The notes beneath the pieces are model-generated. The model made no database searches. It saw only the letters and a program-made list of their open reading frames with translations, and was not told the DNA's origin. DNA of 64,000 bases from NCBI GenBank assembly GCA_023614405.1, contig JAJUPC010000230.1, positions 186,001 through 250,000 on the forward strand. The letters are read 5' to 3'. Source of the stretch: Avena insularis. Lineage: Eukaryota; Streptophyta; Magnoliopsida; Poales; Poaceae. Positions within the stretch are counted from its first letter, which is position 1. Every line of letters begins with the position of its first letter. Below, one piece after another: positions 32,928 to 44,776 of this stretch. Both the position numbers and the translations under genes were made by a program.

Positions 32928-35900
32928 TTAAGTAGCAGGAAGCTTATAGCCATAGTTTTCTGCCTTAAGATAAAACCATTGTTTTCCGCATGCATACAAC
33001 ATCCAGAGGTGGCAAATATTACATAGTGTTTTTTCACTTCTCTGGCGCAGGAGGCTTCGAGGTAGCATTGTCGGCCGCAGGAGAGCCATTTTTCCCATCA
33101 ACAAAGTCGGCAGTTTTGAGGGACTCGGAGGAGCTAGTTGGTCGGCATCGATTACCTCAAGAGTCACAAAGGTGTTCGCATCAACTAATTGGGTGACCTG
33201 GTGTCGTAGATGGCAAGCGAAGACCAGATAGCACCGTGATCGATCTTCTGTACATCTTTGTATATGTCCGACAAGCTAGAGGTCACCATGTTGATGTCAT
33301 CTTCGTCATAATGAGCCTTGACCATGGCTAGAGCATCCTCGCGCCAGCTCATGTACATGAATCCTTCCATCTTACGATACACACGGGGGATCGACGCAGG
33401 ATCTCCGAGTACTTCATGAAAGAGTCCACTGCCTTAATATTGATGTCTAAGGGCTTGGCGATCTCTTTTGCTTAGGTGATGGCGGTGCTAATGAAGTTGC
33501 CAGCAAGAACCATGCATTCCTTTGGCGGAGGAGGATTATTGGTCAAACCAATAGGAGATGCATTTCCGACCAAAATGTTTGAGTACATAAGTTCAACACA
33601 ATAAGTTCAGAGTACCTGGTTTACAGAATTACAAGACGGAGAATGCTTACCAAAGATGCTATCCTCATCTTGCTGGAGAATCTCCGCCATGGAGTCCTGT
33701 TCCTTCCGGAGGGTCTTGTAAGCCTCAAGGTTGCGAGTGTTTTGCTCGTTGGCAGCTTTGTTCTGCTCCTTGAGGATTGCAATTTCATCCTTAAGGCAGT
33801 TTATTTATGTGTTTACGGATTCTTGCACGGTAGCCATTGCATCTTCACGCATCTTTAGCGAGTCAGCCCTCTCTTGTTTCCGGATCTTGTTTTTGCTATC
33901 TAGCTCTTATATGTTCTTGGATTGATCAACAATGTCCTTAGCCTTGGCGATAGCTTCTGCAAGTCAGAGAAATGACATAGCACAATGAGTAGTCCGAAAT
34001 TGATGACACAAGGCCAAGTTAAGCGTGGAACTGAAAAGAAAATAGGCTCTTGCCCTTGGTGATCTGTTCCTTCAAGAAGGCGGTTTTACCTTTTTCATCT
34101 TTGAGTCCGCACGCATCTTGTGAAACTTGTCATTAGCGGCAGTCCTCCGAGTATTCTCATTCTGCAAAAATAGCAAAGTTACTTAGTCTACTTAGAGCAT
34201 CTAGCCGGATAATTATCCGCCTAGAGGCTTGGGGGCTACAATACGAGTTTTAAACTCAACGCTATGCTTAGTCTTTCTGTAAGCATCTAGTCAGAACTAT
34301 TTCTGTTTCAACTAGAGGCTTGGGGGCTATAGTATTGAAATTTACAAACACTACGTATTCTACTCTAAAAGTATCTAGTCGAAATAATTCATTCAAACTA
34401 AATACTTGGGGGCTACAGTGCAAAGTTTATAGCTTAGGCACTCTTAGAGCATTCAGACCGAAAGACCTATGGTTTTTCGTATAAATCCTCCATGGCTACA
34501 GTGGGATACTACATATGAAATGCAAAAGGCATGTAAAACTTACAAGTGCGATGATCTTGAGGTTGCTGGCACTCTCAGAAAATATCTTGCTAAAGGCAAG
34601 TGTGTTTACACGGACAATCTCCGCCTATTTGAGCAGCTCCTCAAGGCCGCACGTAGGAGAAGTCGGCGCTGCACTAGGAGCTAGATTTGAGCTACCCGGT
34701 GTGAGCATCGGGTAGACAATCTTGGGAAGCTCAGTTGATGTCTTGGGTGCATCGGCTCCGCCTTCTGCAGAAGTTTTGCCTTCCACCACCGCCTTACCGC
34801 TACCAGTGGCATCCTTAGCCGGAGCTTCAGCCACTTTGGAAGACGTGCTCTCCTGCGTCGCATGTTCGTCAGCAACGTGGGCTCCACGGTAGCGTCTAGG
34901 ACCTCTTGAGAAGGAGTTGGGTCCACTTCCATGGCGGAAGGTTCAGATTCTACCTTTGCCGGAGAACCAGCAGGTGCGGCAGAAGGTTGGACGCTCAGAG
35001 TAAGAGGGGCGATGGCGGGAGACGCTTGGACAAACATTTCTTTGATGTTTTAAGAAGCCCCCGATGTTTTGTAGGTCTTGTTCAAACTCACACTAGCCTT
35101 CTTCCTGAAACTTGCAAAAGTATAAGTACAGGAATAAGATAAGCAAAAGACGATGTCAGATGATAAGAAGCTTACGCAACAGTTGGTGCCTTTGTCAACG
35201 GGATACCAGTCATTCTTCTTTTCTCCGTCTCTAGGGAGGCGGTGGATATCTTGGAGGCTCCACCCTCCTTCTTCTTTTTCTTGCCTCCGTAGGCAGTGTC
35301 AGAGGTGGATCTCTTCCGCTTTCACGCCAACAGGACCTCGTCATCGGACACGACAGTGACGTCCTTTATTTTAGGGTCATAGACTTGGGGAGCCATGCTA
35401 CCTTCATACAGATTCCTAGCTGTTAAGTGAATCCTAAGTGTTAGATACAAAGGTATGTGCAAGACAGAAGAACTAGAGTATATGTCATACACGGAAAATA
35501 AACGAGTACCTCTGGGCACTTGCTTCCCTCGAACATGTCATAGGTGATGGTGAATCCACGCTTCCGATCCTTCACCTTGACTATGTCCTTGAGGCGAAGC
35601 TTGACGGAGTCACTGGAGAAGTTGTCCTCGGAGATCCGGAGGCTATCTTTCCTATCCCTGGTGTACTGGTGCATAAGTTTCGCGCGGTGCTGTAGAGGCT
35701 GGATCCGCCTGATGAACCAGCACATGGCTAGGTCCAAGCCAGTCAGACCCGTCTCTACGAACCAGTCAATCCGCCTTATGGAGCGAGAGGCTTCGTCGTT
35801 AGAGGGAAGGAGGGCTTGGTATCTCTATGTCGGGGCTTCAATGATGACCCCGTCGACAAAGTTCGGGTACGTTGTTTCTCGACGAGCCAGAGGGATATCT

Positions 35901-36568
35901 AGGCCATAGAAATACGTCCTCTGCCAGTTTTTGCAGGACTCGTGTCCTACAATGTTAGGGAACCGCCGTCCTGCCAAATCTTGAAACTAATTGTACCACA
36001 GTTACCGAGATCCACTTTGCTCACTCCGGCTTCCCTCTTCATGGTGAAGAAGTAAATGAACAGATCTAACCTAGGCCTAATTCCTAGGTAACCCTCGCAC
36101 AGCACCGTGAAGTTGCTAAGCACGAGGATGTTGTTTGGGGAAAGGCTCTTGGGGTTGAACCCGAAAGTGGCTAAGTACTTCTATGAAGAAGTCGGAGATT
36201 GGGAGGAAGAGGCCGCGCACGAACTGAGCCTTGAGGTATACCTTTTGTCCGACTAGGGGAGAAGGGATGACCTCGCCGGCTAGCGCCTCTCACCAGACCA
36301 GGCCCTCTGTCGCGGGGAGGTAACCTTTGGTGAGCATCTCTTTGATATCACTCTCGGAGATGTCTGAGCCATGCCACTCCCCTTTGTGGGAGTCATCTTC
36401 CTCCTCTAGTGTCTCTAGCCCTGCTATAATTTGGTCTCCGCCGGTGGATTCAACCACCGCAGAACGCGGCACCAACATGCCCTCCGGCGGGCCGTGAACA
36501 GAGTCAGATGGCTTGGCCATGGCCTCGCCCGACACCGCCATCGATGGGGCACTGCTTCTGCTGGCCAT
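32928..36568 (-). pseudogene. E3 antisense extra ORF (putative 'transposase, gypsy type' domain gene), broken
   Basis: Read on the minus strand from 36568, it starts MASRSSAPSMAVSGEAMAK and contains DISESDIKEMLTKGYLPA, then text like VIPSPLVGQKVYLKAQFVRGLFLPISDFF (36180-36290), WQRTYFYGLDIPLAR (35880) and SIRRIDWFVETGLTGLDLAMCWFIRRIQPLQ (35690-35790). A Pro/Ala-rich part follows at 34625-35040. A strongly helical, charged stretch lies at 33640-33960 (coiled coil, Glu/Lys/Gln-rich), and a C-terminal part at 33185-33382 (MSWREDALAMVKAHY). This layout matches the antisense gene found in many grass Gypsy/Tat elements whose first domain is called 'putative gypsy-type transposase'. The function is unknown. 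There are several stops, and possibly introns between blocks. The family assignment is from memory. Confidence 0.55.
34190..34460. repeat. Tandem repeat in E3 3' region, about 86-90 bp unit, about three copies
   Basis: The phrase GCATCTAG(T/C)C(G/A)G recurs at about 34198, 34283, 34371 and, degraded, 34448. The phrase CTTGGGGGCTA follows each of the first three at about 34228, 34319 and 34404. Copies have diverged strongly between these anchors. The repeat interrupts the antisense gene between its coiled-coil part and its Pro/Ala-rich part. Confidence 0.7.
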
Positions 36569-37165
36569 TGGGGTGGATGGAAGGTGACTAAAGATTGGAA
36601 AGAGGCTAGGGTTTTATCTATGCACGCGAGGAGCTCGAGGACAAGTTTGGCTAGAGGAAGAAGATGACATGAGGAAGAATGAGGTGAAAAGATAAATGTC
36701 ACTGCAGTTATAATATATAGTACTCGGTGTCAAGATTTGTGCAAGTCGATCCAATGGTTGATGCGTGGATAGCGCGTGTGCGAGCGTGTGCGGAAATTTC
36801 GCCATGTTCCCACAGCCGCTGCTAATGTTTCGTATCCTTCATGCGGGAAAATGGCTATGATTACGTTCTCTGCATGTGTGAGTTACGAGGCATCATTGAC
36901 CTATGGTATACGACATTTTACTGACATAGGCAGGTGATCAATCCCATCTGAAGATTCCGGCATAGACGGATCCCGTCCGGCTACGAGAAGAGTATGATGG
37001 AAAGCTTAGTGATTCTCCGACTTACATATCAAAGAAGGAGAACATCGCGAGGTTCTTGGGAGGACTACAAGATATTGCTGGACGGTTTGCCGACATTCAT
37101 CCAGACGAAGCATTCAACTTGAAGAGGCAAGACAGTGCAAGATCACAGATTTCTCCGGGGGCTAT
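36569..37165. other. E3 3' non-coding region before the LTR
   Basis: This lies upstream of the antisense gene's start and would hold its promoter, if it has one. A TATA-like run (ATAATATATAG) at 36711 lies on the appropriate side for minus-strand transcription. It ends in a G-rich tract (CCGGGGGCTAT at 37157), probably the polypurine tract. Confidence 0.5.
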
Positions 37166-37693
37166 TGCTGGGGATTTGCTAAATGGGTATCACCATTGCA
37201 TGTCTCTAATTCGGATAACCCGGGTGGCCCACCGTTGGTAGCAAGGCCTATGGCCTGCTGGGCGGCCCAGTTAGATGGATCCAGAAGGGATGCCCATGCC
37301 GGATTAAGGAAGGCTACGATGGAGTCATCGGTGTACCCCGTAGCCTTGGATTGCAAGACACGTTACGCTAGTTGTATACCATGTAGGACTCTGTAACCTG
37401 TTCGGCTAGGACTTTCGCTGTAACCCTAGGATCTAGCGTCTATATAAGTCGGGCCTAGATGAGCCTTTAGGGCATAACTCAACTCGTTTCGCGCTTAGTG
37501 AACCGATCCCTGTAACTCGGCGTATTGCTGTTATAGTGATTTATAGCAGGAGTAGGATTCCGCCACCATCGTGGGATCTGAACCTGGGTAAGCTATGTCA
37601 CCTCGTACCCACTAACCTTCCGCCTTACCCCACATCTCTAAACATGCTCTGTGCGGACCCCTCCAATGTGTACTCATAGGCAATACCACGACA
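37166..37693 (+). repeat. E3 3' LTR, 528 bp
   Basis: It starts TGCTGGGGATTTGCTAAATG and ends ACCACGACA, followed by the target duplication GGGTG. It aligns end to end with 16529-17055. Confidence 0.9.
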
Positions 37694-37951
37694 GGGTGGG
37701 CTTGAAAGAAGAACGAAAGTCAAGGAGTGGGCTCTAATGAAGATGGCCGAAATATACCGGAACCACAAGAAAAGTTTATACACGAAGTATGTCGCGAAAA
37801 ATAAAACTCCAAACTTGAAAGGTGCAAACGAGAAGTTGAGAGAAAAGTGGCCCGATTTTGTATCATACAAGCAGTCTTCTATAGCCCACGCAAAGTCGGA
37901 AAAGAATGTGTTAAATGCTACAAAAAAGAAATACCATCATAAAATGGGGAT
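37694..37951 (+). pseudogene. CACTA transposase, first visible part
   Basis: The open frame reads GGLERRTKVKEWALMKMAEIYRNHKKSLY, KNKTPNLKGANEKLREKWPDFVSYKQS and KKKYHHKMG. It matches the plant Ptta/En/Spm transposase family (Transposase_24) by recalled consensus. The frame breaks exactly at the Athila insertion at 37952 and resumes at 49268 in phase (M-G-T-G-G-Y-K-S across the join, with one copy of the duplicated GGGAC counted). The 5' part of the gene is missing because E3 is inserted at the left. Confidence 0.75.
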
Positions 37952-39450
37952 TGATGACCCACAAGTATAGGGGGTGTATCATAGTACTTATAAATAGGAG
38001 TGTCGATCCCAACGAGGAGCGGAAGGTGTTGACTAGTGTATGGAGCAGGAAATCTCTTAAATACTTAGAAAACAGATTTTTAGGGGTTTTTGATAAAGCA
38101 AGGAAATAAAGTGCAAGTAAATAGAGACAACAAATAATTGCAACAAGTGGCACAATCCTTTCTTAGCAAAGTACAAACCAGTAGGAATACTTATGAGGAC
38201 CAAACGTTCTCGAGGACACATGAGAATACTGTCAAGTGCTTTCGTTTCATATAGCTGATTAATCTTCTTTGGTTTTATAAGTGTTGTGTGGGTGAACCTG
38301 TGCTAATGTACCGACCTTACTTGGACTAATACATACTTGTGATTAAACCCCTTGCAAGCATACACAACTACAAGAAAGCAATTAAGATAAAAACCTAACC
38401 ATATCCTTAAAATCTGAGATCCTACACTCCCTTGTGCGAAGGTTTCCTAATAGGGGTTCAGGTTTCTGTCACTCCGACAACCCCACAATTAGTAGCCAAA
38501 TACACAATGAATTCCCCTAGGCCCATAAATGGTGAAGTATCATGTAGTCGACGTTTACATGACACCACTAGAAGAATAGCACCACAACTTAAATATTAAC
38601 CCATTGAATAATACCTCAACACAATTCCACTACTAACAACATGACTTCTCCCATGTCCTCAAGAACTAAACGAACTACTCACGAGACATCATATGGATCA
38701 AGATCAGAGATGATATAATGATGGATAAAAATCTGAACATAAACAATAATTCAATGGTTCCACTCACAAGCATCAACTACAACAGTAATCAACACCAGGA
38801 AAGTTTCCCCTAAGAACTATGCAAGATTCAAAACAATTGTTACAGCGGGATGGAGTGGTGACGATGGTGCTGGTGGAGATGATGGTGTGGACGATGATGA
38901 TCCCGATGAAGTCTAGCTTAATGATGGTGTTGATGGCGACAATCTGCCCTCTCCAGGAAGGAATTTCCCGGGCAGAAATGTGTCTGCCGGAGATCTCTTT
39001 CTCTCTCGGTGTTTTCCACCCTACAGAGGTGGTGGAATCTTTCTGTGGTTGCTCCCCGTGTATTAGGGTTTCGAGGAGAAGATATAGGCAAGAGGGTGGA
39101 GCCAGAGGTGGGCCAGGGTGTCCACACCCCCTGTAGGCACGACCCAGGGTGGCCCTCGCCTAGGGGGTGTGGGCCTCCTGTGGCCCAACTCCGCCTCCCC
39201 TTCTGGCTTCCTTCGTCTTCTAGGAAAATATAATTTTCTGTAGTTTTTCTGGTATTTTTCTGATCTTCGCGAAATTGCATCAAAACACCGCTTTTTCCAT
39301 CAAAATCCTGACTCCGGTAATTCATCCTCCAAGAATTATCCAACATGCAAAAACAGATGAAAAGACATAAGTATCACCTCTTAATGTGAAATATATCAAT
39401 GAATAGAGGCAAATTATGATATAGAATGGTGATGCAAATTGGACGTATCA
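37952..39450 (-). repeat. Athila-like 3' LTR, 1499 bp
   Basis: On the minus strand it begins TGATACGTCC at 39450 and ends TACTTGTGGGTCATCA at 37952. Both ends match the other LTR at 49015-49262, so the terminal 200 bp and the first 50 bp can be compared directly. Confidence 0.88.
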
Positions 39451-40855
39451 ACTCCCCCCAAGCTTATACCTCGCTTGTCCCCAAGCGAAAACTGAGCTCA
39501 GTAAACATGTCCACGGGTTTATGGAGTGAAGTGTCGATAAAAATAATACGGACAAGAAGCATCACACTTACCAATACACAACTGATAGTAGAAAGCAACT
39601 AACCATTATATAACTTAGCTTGCAACAAGTAAGGGAGTCACAATAAAGATGCATAAAGATAAATCATAATTGGGATTGGCAAACTTTGTTCTTGGTCAGA
39701 GAACAGTTGGCAAACAGTTTTCAAGCAAAGATTTTCTAAAGAAGTTTATAGTAGGAGTACTCTTTGCTCAAACATAAAAGGCTTTTCACAAAGATGGCTT
39801 TCAAAGTAATACTAATTTAGATAAGAGTCTTGTGAAACAAGAAAGACAAAGAACATGATTGAATAAATCATCATATGAATGCTTGAAACACAACAACTCA
39901 AATGCTTGCTGGAGATAGAGAGGAATAGGTTTACTGACTCAACTTAGAAGTAGAAGAAATGCCCTTCACAGAGGGAAGCAGGGATTTCAAGTTCATAAAA
40001 ACCTTTTAGAAGATTATGGTACTTACTAGCTTTGATCTCTCATTGCCCCTATTATAAGCATCTTAAGGTGATTAAGGTGAAAGTGAACAAAGATGGAGTA
40101 TATGCTTGACAAAATATAAGTTGACAATCTCATGTCCCTTGAGTATGAGGGCTGCTCCTCATGCTACTCAACTTAAGTTACCGGTAAGTTCTTGTCATTG
40201 TAAGTACATGTGTATCATAGAGAACCTCCAATGGGGTACCCGTTGCACATGATACAAGATCTATCCCATATCAAAATGACAAGGCAAGCAGACAGTGAGC
40301 ATCTCAGCGATCTTTTTATTTGATATTTGCATAGGTTTTTATCGAGGATGCTTCACAGATTGCTCACTATGGTTATGCTGCAAGTTTCCACCATGATTAG
40401 GCATGGCTTAGGCTAGCGGCCCAGGCGTTTCTCTGACACACATAAATAACTCCATGGACTTACAGGCTCCCCTTTTATTTCACACCGAAGACATCCGCAA
40501 ACAAAAGAGCATGATATCAACAGTGTACAGTGTACAAGTGCAATGTTGAAAGCGTTCCCCGTGACATCACGGTTCGGCTAATTCCAACGTACAGGTGCAA
40601 GCATATACAACTTCGATGACACAATAGTTCAAGTGTTTTAGGGGCAATAAAATAAAGTGTGCCATCAAGTTCGTGAGAGCTTTACTAACTAGTTTTAACA
40701 TAACACAATAATTTTTAATTTGAAAGATAGATGAAGCTTGAGAATTTACTTGGAGTGGCAATAATGCTAATAAGTAGATATTGTGGACACAAATGGCACA
40801 GATTTTGGTTTAAAGGATTGGATGCATGAGAAGTATTCCCTCTCATGTCACATCC
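39451..40855 (-). other. Athila-like 3' non-coding region
   Basis: It starts with the polypurine tract (39451-39470). The remainder is AT-rich, with no convincing coding region on either strand. Its last five bases, TCTCA, are the left copy of the target duplication for the solo LTR. Confidence 0.7.
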
Positions 40856-43800
40856 CAAAATTTTCCAAATTTTGAAATGTGAAAAATAAATAAATAAAAT
40901 AAACAATTGTTGAAATTTAGGGTGAAAAGAAACCTTTTGATTTCCAATTGGAAACATCAAAACCTATTTTGATCCAATAAAATCCTAAAGGGATTTAAAA
41001 GGATAAATAAATAATAAAGTTATAATAGTTGGAATCACCATTTTTGGATCTTTTAATAAAAAGATATGGTTTTCATAAACAAAGTAGAAATAATAAATAA
41101 GGACTATTTTAAAGAGCCAAATTAAATCTTGGCCAAGGAAATGAAATAAAATATTTCTATTTGATAAAAAGAGTAAAGGATTATTTAAATAAAATAATAA
41201 GGATTTATTAATATCCAATTTTATTTAAGTAAAGGCTTTTTCCATTTTAAATAAACACTAAAACTTGTTAAAGTATTTTAAATAAAAATTCCAAGTGTTT
41301 TATTTTTCAAATTAAACCTACTGAAAAGGTTTTGGTATTATTTAGATTTCAAATAGAGTTTTAAAATATATTAAAACCTATTTGAAATAAAGACTAATGT
41401 CTATTTATTTAATTATTAATAAGATCCTAAAAGAATAAAAGAATTATTTTATTTTGGACTTTGGAATATGTTGATAAACAGAATTAAACTATACCTAAAG
41501 TTTGGTGGTTGTTTGAATTCATTTGGAGTTTGAATTGTTTGAATGAAAAATCAAAACAGAAATTCAATACAGGAAAAGAAAAAGGTTTGTATAAAAAAAA
41601 CAAAGCAGCCCACTACCAAGGCCCAGTCCAGCCCACTCACCGCCCATCTTTCCCTCCCCGCAGAGAAACGTTTGCCACTCAACCTCGCACCCGCCTAGTC
41701 GCTGATCAGTGGACCCCACTTTTCTTCTCTCTCTCTCTCTCGCAGACAGCACGGTCCCACATCGTCAGTCGTCGTCTCCACCGCGACCACGTCCCTCGTC
41801 GTCGTTTCTGCTGTTTAATCCTTGCGTTAATTCACGTTATTGTGGCCATCACTCGCCCTGCGACTACGCCATACTTAATCGCCCTTGTCCCCTCTACCTT
41901 TCCCCTCACTTGCCTCTCCCTCTCTGCCTCCAGGTTGCCGCAATCGCGTGCTTGAACCTCACTGCTCCGACAAGCTTCTCCAGCAAATTCCGGCGCCGTC
42001 CGACCACTCATCGCCTCCCACTGCATGCGAGCCTGCTCCCCATCTCCTAGCGCATCTCCCAGTGTCGCTCGTCAGCCCGTGCGAGCACCATAGCGTCGGC
42101 AACAAACTCACCAGTGCGCCACCGCCGTCTTCCATTTCTCCGGCGAGTTCCCCTGGTAAGCTCAGACCGCCCCGGTACTTCTCGATGATGCTCCCATGAT
42201 CCCCAGTGCAGTACGCATCTAACCCCGTGTTCCGTTTGCCTTAGCGCGCCCTCAAACTCCGTTCCCGTCGACAAATAGAAGCATCTGGCGCCGCCACTGA
42301 CTCCGGCGAGCAATCCACGCAGCTCCGGTGCGCCCCTCGACAAGCTGACCACACCTCGAGCTTCACCGCACCTCTGCGAGCACGGTGAGATACTCCTACC
42401 TCTCCCTCGCTTCCTGAATCATCGCCAACGCCACCGCCCGAGCGTGCGCCGCCGTCAGTCCTTGGTCAGATGCGCTGAGCCCGTTGGATCTTGATCTTGT
42501 GGCTGAGATTATATTTTAAGCGAAGGGGTACGCGTCCATCTGAGCCATGCGTTTTAAGTGAAATCCTACGGCCAATATTGCTTGATCCGTGTGAACCGGT
42601 ACCGTCCAGTTAGATTAAGCCACGTGGCCAGACTGAGGATTTAAAATAGAAATTTGATCTATTAGATTTGCAAACTTGTAAAATTCATAACTTTAATTCT
42701 ACACGTCCAAATTTTGCAAATTTTATATCAATGGAATCAGCAGAACAAGTAATTTGCAACCATGCACTTTTTTAATGTTTTTCTTCTGGAAAATTGGTTG
42801 AAATTGCAGAAACATGTGTAGGCATAATTTGAATATAAAAATTGTTCTAAATATATTTTTAAGGTGAAATCTTTGCTAAATGGATTGTTTTGAACCCACT
42901 GACCATAGGAACCAACTTGTGGAGTTAAAAATGTATTTTGTGAAGTTAAGGAATAAATATTTGAGATAGAGAATTTCTAGTCAAATAAAAATATTGTTTA
43001 TGGTTTAGAAATGATTGTTGAGTAAAGCTTTTGGGGAAATGATGTGATTCAAAACTTCTGACCCTAAACACTAAGTTTTGAGGTTTAAAAACATATTTTA
43101 TGAACCCTATAAAGTTATTGCCTTGCAAAAGACATTTCTAACAAACATAAAATATCACTTTGGTATAAAATTAGTTTATGGAGTGAAACCTCTTGCAAAT
43201 GGTTTTACCACTTTTGTAAATGACCAATGCGAGCTTGAAAATGTTTAGAGCCTAGTAGAAACCACTTTTCCAAATAAAACTATCTTTTGCATGCTTGCAT
43301 GCATGACCTTGTTTTTTATTTCATGTGTGATAAATTGTTTGAATGCTAGTTGAATATGTGTTTGCTTGATTGAATTGTAGTGAAGTTAGAAGAGTGTGAT
43401 ATTTGCAAGATCAAGAAGTGAACCAACATTCTCTACTAAAAAGGCAAGTGACACTATCATCCAAGTCCTATTATTTTCATTACACTTAGTGGATTTTTGT
43501 AACATGCATGATAGGTCTAGTATATTTATGCTATGCTAAATCCTATTAGGATATCATTATATCTTACTTAGTGAAAACAATGTAGTTGTAGTATGCTTAG
43601 CCCTGCTATATATTTGGGATGGGATACATGATATGATTATATGAAGTGTTGGAAAGTTATATGTTTTATATAATAAAACAAGTACTCAATGAACCACCTG
43701 GGTGGAAAAGGATACTCAAGATTGGACAAGGTGGCAACAAAAGGAACCATGTTTATATGGCTATCTTTTTGTGTGTGCACTAGAAGAAAACCACCCAGGG

Positions 43801-44771
43801 ACTTAGAGATTGAACATGTTTCTCGTACAGTGGCTTCCGTGTACAGCCACATGCTAAATGGGCTCTGGCTTAGTCAACTACATAGTGGAAGACCCATCCA
43901 TTGTCATCTTCAGGTTAACTAGAATTGTGTATGGGAAATATATCCCTACATTGGTGCCTGGTTGACAAGCTAGCATTGTGTATTGGGAGGACTCCTATGG
44001 AAAGACTTTGTCACATTCTCGATCTGCCAGTATTCCATTTTGGTGAGTACTTATCCAGCGGCCATTGGTGGCATCAAGACGAGATTGTGTCATGTGGGTA
44101 AAGTGTACACCTTCTGCAGAAGATCAAATTCTAAGTACTTAGTCGTGTCCCCGGTTATGGACAACTCTGAGCAACTAAGGCCTGAAGCTATGGAAGATCT
44201 CGACATTCCAATTTCTCAAAGTACAATTTGATGGTGACAACAAGGGATTAGAAGCACTTGGAGTTTTCCAAGGAGTTCAGAAAGATTTGACAAAAGAACA
44301 AAACTATTTTGAAAAGATAGGATAAAACTATATTGCTTTCTGCAAATGAGCCTAAACCCTACTTTGCCAAATATGCATGTATTGATAGGATCCACTTATT
44401 TCTACATAGTAGTGAAACTTGCCAATACAATTCAAATGTATTGACCCTTGTGGCTGCAACTTATTATGTTGCAGGTTTTTTTGATGTTAGTGAAGTGTGT
44501 TGAATAGGATTACAAGTCTACAACCAACATGATTGCCTGTGGCACTTTGAAGATGAAGGACCCCATGCTATAGTTATTTCTGATGCATTGTAATGAGATA
44601 GCCAAATGAGCTATGTAAGATGTAATGAATTATTTTATTCCTGATTATAAAGTTGTATTATGACCTTTGTTTCTTGATATTACATCTTAAATGTGGATGC
44701 TAGCTATTGATCCAGGGACTAGCATTGTAAACACAGGGATCTCTACCTTATTAAAGGTTGGGAACCTTACA
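40856..44771. mobile_element. Solo LTR, 3916 bp, of a long-LTR (probably Gypsy) element
   Basis: It starts TGTCACATCCCAAAATTTTC and ends GGGAACCTTACA, so TG...CA. It is flanked by an exact 5-bp duplication, TCTCA (40851-40855 and 44772-44776). No primer site, gag or pol lies between these ends, and no second copy is in the window. I therefore read it as a solo LTR produced by recombination between two LTRs. The CT- and GC-rich part (41600-42480) may be the promoter/transcribed part. Short ORFs there have no recognisable domain. LTRs of this length that start TGTCAC suggest a Tekay/Del-like family (weak inference), and the orientation would then be plus. Confidence 0.75.
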
Positions 44772-44776
44772 TCTCA

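Larger units (their letters stand above)
16529..37693 (+). mobile_element. E3: Ty3/Gypsy retrotransposon, Tat lineage, with antisense extra gene
   Basis: The element is bounded by LTRs of 527 and 528 bp and by an exact 5-bp target duplication, GGGTG (16524-16528 and 37694-37698). Internal order: primer binding site, gag, protease, RT, RNase H, integrase, then a long 3' region with an antisense gene and tandem repeats. Short LTRs plus an antisense 3' gene recall RIRE2/Grande/Retand-type Tat elements. E4 (8884 bp) is inserted in RNase H, so the element itself is about 12.3 kb. The left flank is Tekay-like Gypsy and the right flank is CACTA transposase. Confidence 0.9.

Noticed and set aside
38819..39346. 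Open frames of 105-142 codons on both strands with Gly/Pro-rich text.
   Set aside because: They lie within the Athila-like 3' LTR, in the GC-rich part common to such LTRs.
41509..42352. Overlapping open frames on both strands in a GC/CT-rich island, suggesting a gene.
   Set aside because: They lie wholly within the proposed solo LTR, have low-complexity Ser/Pro/Arg composition, no domain, and are open in several frames at once.
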